Positions 1 to 9,236 of a stretch of 57,496 nucleotides of DNA are shown here, one piece after another. A program made the translations under genes and the position numbers. The first letter of the stretch is position 1; every line of letters begins with the position of its first letter. Source of the stretch: an uncultured Clostridia bacterium (GTDB lineage: Bacteria > Bacillota > Clostridia > Lachnospirales > Anaerotignaceae); assembly GCA_910587195.1 (NCBI GenBank), contig CAJUKL010000003.1, positions 1 to 57,496 on the forward strand. The letters are read 5' to 3'. Under the pieces are notes generated by a model that saw nothing but the letters and a program-made list of their open reading frames with translations, ran no database searches and was not told where the DNA came from.

Positions 1-101
1 AAGGGGCATTAAAAGGGGACGAAAAAGGGAAGCTTATGCTTACAGGGACAATGTTGAGGCTGTTTGTGATACACGATAGAATGGGGGTTTATGATAAATA
101 A
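1..101 (+). CDS. C-terminal end of a lysin/amidase-type protein (partial)
   Basis: The window opens inside a reading frame (codons from base 3) that ends with TAA at 99-101. The visible 32 residues contain GALKGDEKGKL and LRLFVIHDRMGVYDK. This tail (a turn with G-x-L-x-G-D-E-x-G, then LR-x-F-V-I-x-D-R) is what I associate with the C-terminus of phage-type N-acetylmuramoyl-L-alanine amidases and other clostridial lysins. The catalytic domain lies outside the window, so the function rests on tail similarity only. A frameshifted relative of the same tail lies at 43192-43375. A terminator follows directly. Confidence 0.55.
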   Translation, partial: GALKGDEKGKLMLTGTMLRLFVIHDRMGVYDK

Positions 102-103
102 AA

Positions 104-134
104 AAGAGGGCACAAAAGCCCTCTCTTATTTTTG
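104..134 (+). terminator. Rho-independent terminator after the lysin-type gene
   Basis: AGAGGGC at 105-111 pairs with GCCCTCT at 118-124 across a six-base loop, followed by a T-rich run to 134. It lies three bases after the lysin-type stop codon. Confidence 0.85.
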
Positions 135-374
135 TTCAAAGCCGCCCTACAACTTTATTTTTTGTCCTTCTTTTGTCCCACTTTTTTATAAAAACAACAT
201 AAAATGATGTGCGTTCATAAAAGAATGGTTCTCTAAAATCCTATAAAATTAAGCTTTTATGTCTTTTTAACGAAAGCATAAAAAATTATTTGTACTTTTT
301 GACAAAATACAAACATATTTTGTTCATATTATATAAAACAAAATCTTTTATTTTAAGATTCTTTGGTATAATAA

Positions 375-404
375 TTGACAATACTTTCTTTGTTAAGATA
401 TAAT
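375..404 (+). promoter_or_regulatory. Sigma-A promoter of the chemoreceptor gene
   Basis: Perfect TTGACA (375-380) and perfect TATAAT (399-404) separated by 18 bases, 38 bases before the chemoreceptor start. The rest of 135-442 is AT-rich and shows no gene to me. Confidence 0.8.
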
Positions 405-442
405 AAAACTACATATTAATTATTTAGGGGGAAAAAGACATC

Positions 443-2299
443 ATGCAAAAAAAATTTACAAAATATTTAAGCATTTATATGCTAGTTGCCTTTATTGCAA
501 TTATGGGCATTATCTTTGCACTTCAGACTCTTTTAGCACAATCCAATCAAAAAAGTATTGCGTTAGACAAAATGAATACCATTTATGAAACCTTGCAAAA
601 AAATCAAGATGAAATTGAGGAAATTAAAAAAGAGTTTCAACAAAATGTATTAATCAAAGCAAGAATCTTTTCTTATGTTATTGCACACAACCCACAAATG
701 CTAGATTCTCTTGATGAAATGCAAAAAGTAGCAACGGTACTTGATGTGGACGAAGTACATGTAATAGATGAAAATGGTATTTTACTTTGGGGAAATATGC
801 CACAATATTATGGTATGGATTTTCATTCTGGAGGGCAGACAACTCCCTTTTTAAAAATATTAGAAGATTCCTCCTTTGAATTAGTACAAGAACCTCAGCC
901 AAAACAGGTAGATGGAGAAATGTTCCAATATATTGGTGTTTCTCGTATGGACCAAAAAGGAATTGTGCAAGTTGGTGTTGAACCCGAAAAATTAAACAAA
1001 GCATTAGCAAATAACACTATTGATAAAGCATTAAAAGATATTGATTATGGAATAAAAGGATTTATTTTTGCAGTAAATACAAAAACAGGTTTGATGGAAA
1101 TGGGTGCCAGCACAGGAACAACCTATCAACAATATGGAATTCCTGATAAATGGCTTACAAAAGAAAATGTTTTTACTGTTGCAAAAATTAATCAGCAAAA
1201 AGTATATGTTGCAGCAGAAAAATATAATGATTATTTTATTGGCTTAGCACTTCCTACCCAAGAATTATATCAGTCACGTATGATACAAGTTATTACTTTT
1301 ATGATAATTTGTTTAATTATCTTTATTGCTTTAATTCTTATTATCAATTCTTTCGTAAAAAATCAAGTAGTAGATGGAATACAAAAAATTATTCAAAAAC
1401 TACAACAAATTACATCTGGAGATTTAGAAGTTGAAGTTGATATTTATACAAACCAGGAATTTTATGATTTAAGCACTAATATTAATCAAATGGTATCTAG
1501 TATCAAACAAAATATGCAAAAAAGTAAAACATTGGTACAAGAACAGGAAGATATTGTGGAACGCGTTAAAAAAATTGCTGTTTCTTTATCCAATACTTCC
1601 AATCAAACTTACCATGCCTCGGAAACCATTGCTGAAGATGCTGTGACACAAAAACAATATGTTACTACTTTACTTTCAGATATGGAAAGTCTTTTAGAAA
1701 AATCTCAAAAGAGTGAAGATATTTCTAATAAAGTAGTAAAAAATACAAATATAGTCATTGAAAATATGCAGCAAACAAGCACAGACATGAATCAAATGAT
1801 GGATTCTATGCAAAGTATTTCAGATACAGCAGAAAAAATTAAAGGTATTATTGGTGAAATTGATTCTATTGCACAATCTACCAATATGCTTTCCTTAAAT
1901 GCTTCCATAGAGGCAGCAAGAGCAGGGCAAGCAGGTAGAGGATTTGCTGTTGTTGCAACACAAATTGGTTCTCTTGCGGGAGAAAGTACTTCTGCTTCCC
2001 AGACAACAAGTGATTTAATTATTGCAACCTTAAATGCAATCGAAGATGGCGCAAATTTTGCACAAAAGGCAAATGAAGAATTTAAAAAAGTGATTTCCAA
2101 TACAGGAGAAACACAAAGAGAAATTTTAGAAATGATACATATTTTTGAAGAACAGGCAGAAATGGTAAAAAGCGCAATGTCCGATATTAATCGTATTTCT
2201 AATATTGTGCAGAACACCGTGGGAATGGTAGAAGAAAGTAAAAATAATTCGCAAAAATTATCGCAACAAGCAGAAATGCTAAAACATATTGTAATATAA
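443..2299 (+). CDS. Methyl-accepting chemotaxis protein
   Basis: Membrane chemoreceptor that signals to the CheA/CheW array. The 618 residues show TM1 at about 8-31, an extracellular sensor region of roughly 250 residues (Cache-like in size, ligand unknown), TM2 at about 283-304, a HAMP linker to about 358, and a cytoplasmic coiled coil. The conserved signalling hairpin is at about 477-510, with NMLSLNASIEAARAG followed by GRGFAVVA, close to the family consensus. The C-terminus stops soon after the second coiled-coil arm and has no visible CheR-docking pentapeptide. The ATG has AGGGGG 12 bases upstream. It is a single gene between its own promoter and a terminator; no che genes are nearby. 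Confidence 0.95.
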   Translation: MQKKFTKYLSIYMLVAFIAIMGIIFALQTLLAQSNQKSIALDKMNTIYETLQKNQDEIEEIKKEFQQNVLIKARIFSYVIAHNPQMLDSLDEMQKVATVLDVDEVHVIDENGILLWGNMPQYYGMDFHSGGQTTPFLKILEDSSFELVQEPQPKQVDGEMFQYIGVSRMDQKGIVQVGVEPEKLNKALANNTIDKALKDIDYGIKGFIFAVNTKTGLMEMGASTGTTYQQYGIPDKWLTKENVFTVAKINQQKVYVAAEKYNDYFIGLALPTQELYQSRMIQVITFMIICLIIFIALILIINSFVKNQVVDGIQKIIQKLQQITSGDLEVEVDIYTNQEFYDLSTNINQMVSSIKQNMQKSKTLVQEQEDIVERVKKIAVSLSNTSNQTYHASETIAEDAVTQKQYVTTLLSDMESLLEKSQKSEDISNKVVKNTNIVIENMQQTSTDMNQMMDSMQSISDTAEKIKGIIGEIDSIAQSTNMLSLNASIEAARAGQAGRGFAVVATQIGSLAGESTSASQTTSDLIIATLNAIEDGANFAQKANEEFKKVISNTGETQREILEMIHIFEEQAEMVKSAMSDINRISNIVQNTVGMVEESKNNSQKLSQQAEMLKHIVI

Positions 2300-2304
2300 G
2301 GAAG

Positions 2305-2332
2305 GGGGAGTTGTCTTTTTTGACAACTCCCC
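2305..2332. terminator. Bidirectional terminator between chemoreceptor and fru operon
   Basis: GGGGAGTTGTC (2305-2315) and GACAACTCCCC (2322-2332) form an 11-bp perfect stem. It sits between two convergent genes, so it can serve both. Confidence 0.8.
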
Positions 2333-2357
2333 ACATTTATTTAAAAATATTTTTTTA

Positions 2358-4235
2358 TTATTTTTGTTCTACTGGTTTTTTCAATATGCCTAACAATAAA
2401 GTACCAACTGCAGAACCGATAACTAAAGAAACAAGATACATAATGCTATTTCCAATAACTGGCAATACAAACAGTCCACCGTGAGGTGCCATCAAAGTGC
2501 AGTTAAAGAACATGGATAATCCGCCGGAAACTGCTGCACCAATCGCACAAGCTGGTATAACATGAAGTGGGTCGGAGGCTGCAAAAGGAATTGCACCTTC
2601 TGTAATAAAGGAAAGCCCCATAATATAATTTACTATACCAGATTTTCTTTCTGCTTCTGTAAATTTGTTTTTAAAAAATGTTGTGGCAAAAGCAATCGCA
2701 AGAGGAGGAACCATACCACCTATCATAACGGCTGCCATCATTTCATAATTTCCTTCTGTAATGGAAGCAGTACCAAAAACATAAGCTGCTTTATTGATAG
2801 GGCCACCCATATCAATAGACATCATACCTGCTAATACAATACCAAGTAACACTCTGCTGGAAGAACCCATAGAATTTAAACCATTAAATAATGCTGTATT
2901 TAATGCACCAACAGGTGGATTGATTAAAAAGATAATGATTGCGCCTATCAGAAAAATACCACAAAGAGGATATAATAATACTGGTTTGATGCCTTCTAAA
3001 CTTTGAGGCAATTTATCAAATACTTTTTTGAGCCCAAGAATTAAATATCCAGCGATAAAACCGGCTGCTAATGCACCTAAAAATCCGCTGCCACCTTCTT
3101 TTGCTAAATATCCACCAACAAAACCAACCGCTAATGCAGGTCTGTCCCCAATACTGGAAGCAATAAAACCAGCTAATACAGGTAACATAAAGGCAAAAGA
3201 GCCATCTCCAACTCGTTTTAAAAATGCTGCAAATGGAGTATTGCTGCCAAAATTTGCAGGATTGATTTCATAATTATCAAATAGGAATGCAAGTGCAATT
3301 AAAATACCACCACCAATGACAAAGGGTAACATATTAGAAACGCCATTCATTAAGTCAACATAAATGGTATGAAGTCCCTTTCCTTTTTCCGCTGCTTGTT
3401 CTTCCCCACCTTCTGCATGGAAAATAGGAGCATTCCCTGCCATTGCTCTGTCTAAAAGTTCATCTGCTTTGTGGATACCATCTGCAACCTTTGTGACAAT
3501 GACCTTTTTTCCATTAAATCTTGTCATTTCTACTTTTTTATCTGCTGCAACAATAATACATTTTGCATTTTTAATTTCTTCTGCTGTCAATACATTTTTT
3601 GCACCGCCAGAGCCATTTGTTTCTACTTTAATAGAAATTCCTTTTTCTTTTCCTTTGGTAGCTAAGTTTTCTGCTGCCATAAAAGTATGTGCAATTCCGG
3701 TAGGACATGCTGTTACAGCTAAAACATCATAACTGCTACTAGTTTTTTCTGCTGGTTTTTCATATTCTTCTGCAAATTTTTCTCTTTCTGCTTTATCAAT
3801 AATATCTAAATAAGTATCAATATCTTTTGCATTTAATAAATCATTCCGAAAACTTTCACTCATTAAAAGCATAGAAAGTCTTTGCAATACTTCAATGTGT
3901 ACATCGCCACCCTCTGCTGGTGCTGCAATCATAAAAAATAATTTGCTTGGTTCGCCATCTAATGATTCATAATCTACGCCGTCCGGTACTGTCATAGAAC
4001 TCAAGCCGGGATATTTTACTGCTGCTACCTTTGCATGAGGAATCGCAATTCCTTCTCCAATTCCTGTTGTTCCGCTCGCTTCTCTCTCCAATACTCCCTG
4101 TTTATACCCTTCTCTATTGTTTAATTTTCCGCCTTTTTCCATTAAATCCACAAGTGTGTCGATAGCTTCCTCTTTATTTTGTGGTGCTGCTCCCAATAAG
4201 ATGGAATCTTTGGATAATAATTCCGTAATCTTCAT
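2358..4235 (-). CDS. fruA: PTS fructose transporter subunit IIABC
   Basis: Imports fructose and phosphorylates it to fructose 1-phosphate at the membrane. The 625 residues contain all three PTS parts in order. IIA spans about 1-150, with phospho-acceptor His67 in GIAIPHAK. IIB spans about 168-265, with Cys177 in ACPTGIAHT. IIC spans about 290-620 and is multi-membrane, with the GPINKAAY segment. The A-B-C order and length match Firmicute FruA. It is last in fruR-fruK-fruA, 29 bases after fruK, with a GAGGAGG ribosome site. It pairs functionally with the 1-phosphofructokinase upstream. Confidence 0.97.
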   Translation of the reverse strand: MKITELLSKDSILLGAAPQNKEEAIDTLVDLMEKGGKLNNREGYKQGVLEREASGTTGIGEGIAIPHAKVAAVKYPGLSSMTVPDGVDYESLDGEPSKLFFMIAAPAEGGDVHIEVLQRLSMLLMSESFRNDLLNAKDIDTYLDIIDKAEREKFAEEYEKPAEKTSSSYDVLAVTACPTGIAHTFMAAENLATKGKEKGISIKVETNGSGGAKNVLTAEEIKNAKCIIVAADKKVEMTRFNGKKVIVTKVADGIHKADELLDRAMAGNAPIFHAEGGEEQAAEKGKGLHTIYVDLMNGVSNMLPFVIGGGILIALAFLFDNYEINPANFGSNTPFAAFLKRVGDGSFAFMLPVLAGFIASSIGDRPALAVGFVGGYLAKEGGSGFLGALAAGFIAGYLILGLKKVFDKLPQSLEGIKPVLLYPLCGIFLIGAIIIFLINPPVGALNTALFNGLNSMGSSSRVLLGIVLAGMMSIDMGGPINKAAYVFGTASITEGNYEMMAAVMIGGMVPPLAIAFATTFFKNKFTEAERKSGIVNYIMGLSFITEGAIPFAASDPLHVIPACAIGAAVSGGLSMFFNCTLMAPHGGLFVLPVIGNSIMYLVSLVIGSAVGTLLLGILKKPVEQK

Positions 4236-4264
4236 AAGTCATATCCTCCTCTTAAAGTTTTAGT

Positions 4265-5176
4265 TTATCTGATGCTATGTAATATTTTTTCCACTTCTTC
4301 TTTTGTTGCTAAATATTTTGAAAAAGCACTTGCGCTGCCAGTTGCAACCCCCATATAAAAAGCATCTTCCAAAGAATGGTGTTTTAAATATCCTGCGGTA
4401 AATCCAGCTACCATGCTATCCCCTGCCCCCACAGAGTTAACAACGGTTCCTTTTGGTGCTGCTGTTTGATAAATTTCGCCGTTTGCGCCTACAAATATAG
4501 CTCCATCTCCCGCCATAGATACCAAAATGTTGACTTGATTATCTCCCATTTGTTGTAGTTTTTTGGCATAGTTTATAATTTCGTCTTTATCTTTTAACTT
4601 TACGCCAAATATTTCTCCTAATTCGTGATTATTAGGCTTAATTAAAAATGGATGATATTTCATAACATTGACAAGTAAATCTTTTGTAGCATCTACAATG
4701 ATTTTAATTTCTTTATTTTGCAATCTTGCCATAATTTTTTGATAAATGTCTTGTGGTAAGGAAGTTGGTACACTTCCTGCTAAAATCAAAATATCTTCTG
4801 CTTGTAAGGTATCTAATTGTGTAAAAAGTTGTTGCAATTCTTTTTCAGAAATTTCAGGCCCCATACCATTAATTTCTGTTTCTTCTTTTGCCTTGATTTT
4901 TACATTGATGCGAGAAAGTCCTTTTTCTAAGTGAATAAAATCACATTTACCACCGCTTTTTTGAAAACCGTTTTCAATTTCATTTCCCGTAAATCCTGCT
5001 ACAAAACCAAGTGCAGTATTTTCTACGCCTAAATGGTTTAATACAGTAGAAACATTGATTCCCTTGCCACCGCTTAAAATTAATTCTGAAGTAACTCTGT
5101 TTATTTCTCCTACGGTGAGATTGTCTGTTGTGATAATATAATCCAAGGAAGGATTAAAAGTAACTGTGTAAATCAT
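4265..5176 (-). CDS. fruK: 1-phosphofructokinase
   Basis: Cytosolic PfkB-family kinase that turns fructose 1-phosphate (from FruA) into fructose 1,6-bisphosphate. The 303 residues match the family length. The N-terminal GGKGINVS motif is at 36-43 and the C-terminal anion-hole motif GAGDS at 250-254, with Asp253 as the catalytic base. The start lies two bases after the fruR stop, so the two are translationally coupled. The genetic context (DeoR regulator and fructose PTS) favours fruK over a tagatose-6-phosphate kinase. Confidence 0.96.
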   Translation of the reverse strand: MIYTVTFNPSLDYIITTDNLTVGEINRVTSELILSGGKGINVSTVLNHLGVENTALGFVAGFTGNEIENGFQKSGGKCDFIHLEKGLSRINVKIKAKEETEINGMGPEISEKELQQLFTQLDTLQAEDILILAGSVPTSLPQDIYQKIMARLQNKEIKIIVDATKDLLVNVMKYHPFLIKPNNHELGEIFGVKLKDKDEIINYAKKLQQMGDNQVNILVSMAGDGAIFVGANGEIYQTAAPKGTVVNSVGAGDSMVAGFTAGYLKHHSLEDAFYMGVATGSASAFSKYLATKEEVEKILHSIR

Positions 5177-5178
5177 TT

Positions 5179-5925
5179 TTATTCGCCTTCTTTCACATAA
5201 ATAGTATGATAATTATTTTTAGGTGCTAAATCTGTTGTGATAATGGTGCTATTTTCAAGCTGACCGAATGTGACAGCTGAAATTTTATCAAATTTACTAG
5301 AATCTGCAAGAATATAGGATTCTTTACAATGTAATAATGCGCTTCTTTTAACGGAAGCCTCGCTTGATTCCGGTGTACTGAAGTGAGCAACTTCGCTGAT
5401 ACCATTGACACCAAAAAAACCTTTGGTAAAATGAAATTTTTGTAAAGCTTCTACTGCTTCGCTACCTATAATTGCTTCTGTAATAGCTTTAAAGGTGCCG
5501 CCAATAATGGTAACTGGAATATTATGTTTTGATAATGCTTTTGCTTGTCGTACAGAATTTGTAACATAGCTTGCATTTTTTTCTGTAATGTAAGTTGCCA
5601 TAGTTTCAACTGTTGTACCAGAATCCAGATAAACAAAATCACCAGGTAGGATTAATTTTGCTGCATATCTTCCAATGGTGTGTTTTTGTTCCATATTGAA
5701 AGAGCCTCTTTGTTGAATATCTTCATCAAAAGTATCATATTGTAAATCTAAAGCAGTTGCGCCACCATGCACACGGATTAGTTTACCTAGTTTATCCAGT
5801 GACACTAAATCTCGCCGAACAGTAGATTCTGAAATTTTTAATGCCTTTACTAATTCCAAAACAGTAACTGTTTTTTTGCTATCAACAATATCCATAATTT
5901 TTTGATAACGTTGTTCTGTTAGCAT
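5179..5925 (-). CDS. fruR: DeoR-family repressor of the fructose operon
   Basis: 248-residue DeoR-type regulator. It has an N-terminal winged helix-turn-helix at about 1-57 (ESTVRRDL recognition helix region, VHGGA hinge) and a C-terminal sugar-phosphate sensing domain of the isomerase-like fold with the DSGTT loop. It is first in fruR-fruK-fruA, so it most likely autoregulates and responds to fructose 1-phosphate, as in other Gram-positive fru operons. The inducer is inferred from context. The ATG is preceded by AAGGAGGGG. Confidence 0.93.
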   Translation of the reverse strand: MLTEQRYQKIMDIVDSKKTVTVLELVKALKISESTVRRDLVSLDKLGKLIRVHGGATALDLQYDTFDEDIQQRGSFNMEQKHTIGRYAAKLILPGDFVYLDSGTTVETMATYITEKNASYVTNSVRQAKALSKHNIPVTIIGGTFKAITEAIIGSEAVEALQKFHFTKGFFGVNGISEVAHFSTPESSEASVKRSALLHCKESYILADSSKFDKISAVTFGQLENSTIITTDLAPKNNYHTIYVKEGE

Positions 5926-5942
5926 TTTGTTCCCCTCCTTCT

Positions 5943-5995
5943 AATGATAGCATATCATCATTTTCAATCATAATCAATCACTATCATTCACAAAT
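5943..5995 (-). promoter_or_regulatory. fru operon promoter with TGATT-type repeats
   Basis: On the minus strand TTGATT (5977-5972), 17 bases, TATGCT (5954-5949). The promoter is embedded in repeated TGATT/TGATG units spaced about 8-10 bases, a plausible array of FruR half-sites overlapping both boxes. The promoter spacing is seen directly; assignment of the repeats to FruR is inference. Confidence 0.6.
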
Positions 5996-6045
5996 TTGCT
6001 CGTTTTTGCTTGTTTATTTTGCACAAATTTGACCGATATTGACTG

Positions 6046-6080
6046 AATTGCATTTTTAAAAAATAGTTGCTAAAATAGAT
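6046..6080 (+). promoter_or_regulatory. Promoter of the 6105 gene
   Basis: TTGCAT, 17 bases, TAAAAT, ending about 30 bases before the start codon of the hypothetical gene. Confidence 0.5.
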
Positions 6081-6104
6081 TTCAAAAAGAAAGGAAGCAA
6101 ACAT

Positions 6105-6599
6105 ATGGCTGTGGTATTAGATGTGCATTTGCTTTGTAATAGAATGATAAAAATTTCTGTCATCAAAAATTTTTTTCGTTCTTATAAAATAAAGATAGAT
6201 AGCATTTGTAGCATAGAGAATTGGTTGTGGGAAAATGAAAAAAAAATTAAAAATTTAGATTGTATTGTGCAAATTGTAAACCAAAATAAAATTATTATTA
6301 TAAAATTAGTATGTCCCTTGTTTCGAGATTTGGGAATCTATATAGAAAAAGTAGAGAAGGAATATCTTTATACTTTTTGGTTTCATACAGAAGGTTACCC
6401 AGAATTGGATTGCGATACTATAAATAAAAAAAATGAAATTTATTATAAAAAGATAGAGCAAAGCATTTTCTATTTGCAAAAAATAGAAACAAATTTATTA
6501 AAAATAGCTGGAATAGGAATAGAATCCGATTTTTATTATAGTAAAAATATATTAGATATTGTTCAGAAATCTTATAATATGCTTTTATGGATTTTTTAA
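6105..6599 (+). CDS. Hypothetical protein, very AT-rich
   Basis: 164 residues, not recognised. It has no signal peptide or clear membrane segment. It is rich in Ile, Lys and Asn, with a short hydrophobic strand (KIIIIKLVCPLF) in the middle and a Tyr-rich second half. An AAGGAAGC ribosome site precedes the ATG and a reasonable promoter lies upstream, so it is probably expressed. It is divergent from fruR and ends in an inverted repeat. It could be a small accessory gene; nothing ties it to its neighbours. Confidence 0.6.
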   Translation: MAVVLDVHLLCNRMIKISVIKNFFRSYKIKIDSICSIENWLWENEKKIKNLDCIVQIVNQNKIIIIKLVCPLFRDLGIYIEKVEKEYLYTFWFHTEGYPELDCDTINKKNEIYYKKIEQSIFYLQKIETNLLKIAGIGIESDFYYSKNILDIVQKSYNMLLWIF

Positions 6600-6659
6600 G
6601 GTAACTGCATAAAAATTTTTTTATAAACAGAACAAATTCTAAATTTTTATGCGGTCACC
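6600..6659. repeat. Long inverted repeat after the hypothetical gene
   Basis: Two 19-base arms (6600-6618 and 6641-6659) match at 17 positions, with a 22-base AT-rich loop. It starts on the base after the stop codon. It could act as a terminator, although the run after the second arm is not a clean T tract; it might also be a short repeat element. Confidence 0.55.
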
Positions 6660-6746
6660 CTATTTATTTCTAAAATTTTTTTAGTATAATAGTATTAAAA
6701 CAAAAATTTTATTTTTTTAAGTTAGAAGTTTCTGGAGGAGCTTTTT

Positions 6747-7463
6747 ATGAAATTACAAAAATTATTAAGCTATGTCCGCCGTGCTGTAGAAGATTACCAT
6801 ATGATTGAAGAAGGTGATAAAATTGCAGTTGGTGTTTCTGGTGGAAAAGATAGTATTTGTTTACTTTTAGCACTCAAAAATTTACAGCGTTTTTATCCAA
6901 AACCTTTTGAACTGGAAGCAATTACAGTATCTCTTGGTTTACCAAATGCAAATTACGATGATATACAAGCATTTTGCAAAAAAATTGATGTACATTATAC
7001 TTTAGTTTCTACAGAAATTGGTGAAATTATATTTCATCAAAGAAAAGAAAAAAATCCTTGTTCCCTTTGTGCCAAAATGCGGAAAGGTGCATTAAATGAT
7101 ATGGCGGAACAACTTGGCTGTAACAAAGTTGCTCTAGGGCATAATAAAGATGATGTAGTAGAAACTTTTTTTATGTCCCTTTTTTATGAAGGGAGGATAA
7201 ATTGTTTTTCTCCTGTCAGTTTTTTAGACAGAAAACAAATTTATTCTATTCGCCCTCTTATGTATGTACCAGAAATAGAAATAAAAGGCTTTATTCAAAA
7301 AAGCGGTATTTCTATTGTTAAAAACCCCTGTTTAGCAGATGGCAATACCAAAAGGCAAGAAACAAAAGAACTGCTTCAAATGCTTTCTAAAGATTATACT
7401 AATTTGCAAGAAAAAGTTTTTGGTGCCATCCAGCGTTCTGCTTTAAAGGGCTGGAAAAAATAA
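6747..7463 (+). CDS. TtcA-like tRNA 2-thiolation enzyme
   Basis: PP-loop ATPase of the TtcA/TtuA family, which adenylates a tRNA base and transfers sulfur (s2C32 in the E. coli enzyme). The 238 residues carry the SGGKDS PP-loop at 31-36, the iron-sulfur ligand pair PCSLC (Cys105 and Cys108) and a third Cys at 195 in KNPC, the three-cysteine pattern of the family. GHNKDDVVET at 131-140 is also typical. It is shorter than E. coli TtcA (about 311), as usual in Firmicutes. The exact target base cannot be told from sequence. GGAGGAG lies eight bases before the ATG. It heads a run of three tightly spaced genes. Confidence 0.85.
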   Translation: MKLQKLLSYVRRAVEDYHMIEEGDKIAVGVSGGKDSICLLLALKNLQRFYPKPFELEAITVSLGLPNANYDDIQAFCKKIDVHYTLVSTEIGEIIFHQRKEKNPCSLCAKMRKGALNDMAEQLGCNKVALGHNKDDVVETFFMSLFYEGRINCFSPVSFLDRKQIYSIRPLMYVPEIEIKGFIQKSGISIVKNPCLADGNTKRQETKELLQMLSKDYTNLQEKVFGAIQRSALKGWKK

Positions 7464-7479
7464 GAAAGGAAAGATACAA

Positions 7480-8565
7480 ATGAGTACCTATCAGGAAGAA
7501 GAACAAATAAAATATACCATTCGTTTACGTGCCATTTTGGAAGAACTCCCTGATTTTTTAGGCGAATTTTTTCGAGGTATCTCCAACAAAACAGCAATTA
7601 AAACACGTGTTAGCTATGCCTATGATTTAAAACTTTTTTTTCAATATTTATCAGAACACCATAAAAAACTAAAAGGAATCCCTCTTGAGGATATGGAAAT
7701 TAGCTGCCTTGAAAAAGTCAAGGCAGATGATATTGATTGCTTTTTGGAATACATCACTTATTATCCCAAAAAAGATTCTAATACCAATAAAGTGATTTAC
7801 ATTTCCAATGGAGAAAAAGGAAAAGCACGGAAATTAGCTTCTATTCGTGCCATGTATCGTTTTTTTTATAAAAAAGAAAAAATATCTGTAAATCCTGCTG
7901 ATGTTGTAGAATCCTTTAAAATACATGACAAGCAAATTATCCATTTAGATAAAAATGAAGTAGAAGAACTTTTAGACTTGGTAGAAAATTGTAATACAAA
8001 TGCTATGACGCACCGACAAAAAGCTCATATTGCACGCAGTCAAAAAAGAGATTTTGCCTTGATTTCCTTGCTTTTAGGCACAGGTATGCGTATTTCTGAG
8101 TGTGTTGGTATCAATATGAATGATATTGACTTTAAAAATAATAGCGTAAAAGTGGTGCGAAAAGGTGGAAATGAATCTACACTTTATTTTAATGAAGAAG
8201 TGCAAGAAACCTTGCTGGATTATATTGCACAAAGAGAACAGCAAAAAAAGAAGTCAGAAAAAGAAGAAGCTCTTTTTTTATCCAATCAAGGAAAAAGAAT
8301 TACAACACGTTCTGTTCAAAATATTGTAAAAAAATACGCTCGTATTGTAATACCTGCCAAAAAAATATCACCGCATAAATTGCGTAGTACCTACGCCACC
8401 TCTCTTTATCAGGAAACAGGAGATATTTATTTAGTTGCAGATGCTTTAGGACATTCTGATGTCAATACCACAAAAAAACATTATGCAGCAATCAATGAAA
8501 ACCAACGGAAAAATGCAGCAAGTTTTATAAAACTCCGCAAAAATGAAAAGGATGTGTCTTTATGA
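7480..8565 (+). CDS. XerC/D-like tyrosine recombinase
   Basis: 361 residues: an N-terminal SAM-like core-binding domain to about 150 and a C-terminal catalytic domain. The catalytic set is complete: Arg204 (GTGMRISE), a beta-hairpin Lys near 228, His299 and Arg302 (HKLRSTYAT), His325 (GHSD) and nucleophile Tyr335. It is about 60 residues longer than classic XerC/XerD. It lies 16 bases after the ttcA-like gene and overlaps the NUDIX start by four bases. It therefore sits in a chromosomal transcription unit and is probably a chromosomally fixed recombinase rather than the integrase of the nearby phage cluster. Confidence 0.85.
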   Translation: MSTYQEEEQIKYTIRLRAILEELPDFLGEFFRGISNKTAIKTRVSYAYDLKLFFQYLSEHHKKLKGIPLEDMEISCLEKVKADDIDCFLEYITYYPKKDSNTNKVIYISNGEKGKARKLASIRAMYRFFYKKEKISVNPADVVESFKIHDKQIIHLDKNEVEELLDLVENCNTNAMTHRQKAHIARSQKRDFALISLLLGTGMRISECVGINMNDIDFKNNSVKVVRKGGNESTLYFNEEVQETLLDYIAQREQQKKKSEKEEALFLSNQGKRITTRSVQNIVKKYARIVIPAKKISPHKLRSTYATSLYQETGDIYLVADALGHSDVNTTKKHYAAINENQRKNAASFIKLRKNEKDVSL

Positions 8566-9185
8566 AATATGATGTGATTGATAAAATTAAACATACACTC
8601 AAAAATAGAATCCCACAACCCATTACAAATTATTCTCCTTCTGCTGTTATGCTTTTGCTTTTTCCCATAAATAACGAACTGCATTTACTTTTTACGAAAC
8701 GTGCAGAGCATTTAATGCATCAGCCAGGTGACATTAGTTTTCCTGGAGGAAGAAAAGAAAATGATGAAATCCTCTTAGAAACAGCATTACGTGAAACACA
8801 GGAAGAACTAGGCATTTCTCCAAAAGATATTACAGTATTAGGCAGCATAGATTTTATGTTAACAGCAGCAGGCATTGTTATTATGCCTTTTATTGGCTTT
8901 GTACCAAATATTAAAATAGAACAAATTCATTTTAGCACAGATGAAGTTGCAGAAATTTTTACAGTACCCATTTCTTTTTTTAAGGAAACGGAACCAGAAA
9001 TACACTATTTATATCTTTCTCCTTTTACAAAAGAAGATTTTCCCTATGAGCGTATCCATGGTGGAAAAAACTATCCTTTTGCTACTCCCAAAATCCCAGA
9101 ATTATTTTATCAATATCAGCAATATACCATATGGGGCATTACTGCACAAATTACACATCATGCAATGCAATTACTTTTTTCATAA
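8562..9185 (+). CDS. NUDIX hydrolase, CoA-pyrophosphatase type
   Basis: 207 residues with the NUDIX box at about 61-83 (GG-x4-E, ETALRETQEELG). Just before it is LLFTKRAEHLMHQPGDISFP, which fits the extra signature of the CoA/acyl-CoA diphosphatase branch (NudL/PCD1 type). The probable reaction is cleavage of CoA to phosphopantetheine and 3',5'-ADP. The ATGA start/stop overlap with the recombinase implies translational coupling. Substrate assignment rests on that signature and is not proven. Confidence 0.85.
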   Translation: MKYDVIDKIKHTLKNRIPQPITNYSPSAVMLLLFPINNELHLLFTKRAEHLMHQPGDISFPGGRKENDEILLETALRETQEELGISPKDITVLGSIDFMLTAAGIVIMPFIGFVPNIKIEQIHFSTDEVAEIFTVPISFFKETEPEIHYLYLSPFTKEDFPYERIHGGKNYPFATPKIPELFYQYQQYTIWGITAQITHHAMQLLFS

Positions 9186-9192
9186 AAAAAAA

Positions 9193-9227
9193 GTATTCAA
9201 AAGGATTTTTCAACTCCTTTTGAATAC
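9193..9227. terminator. Bidirectional terminator
   Basis: GTATTCAAAAGGA (9193-9205) and TCCTTTTGAATAC (9215-9227) form a perfect 13-bp stem between the convergent NUDIX and serine recombinase genes. Confidence 0.85.
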
Positions 9228-9236
9228 CCCATACTT

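Noticed and set aside
7480..8565. Tyrosine recombinase as integrase of the phage-like operon
   Set aside because: It is on the other strand in a tight chromosomal unit with a tRNA thiolase and a NUDIX gene, is separated from the operon by two terminators and the serine recombinase, and no att repeats were seen.
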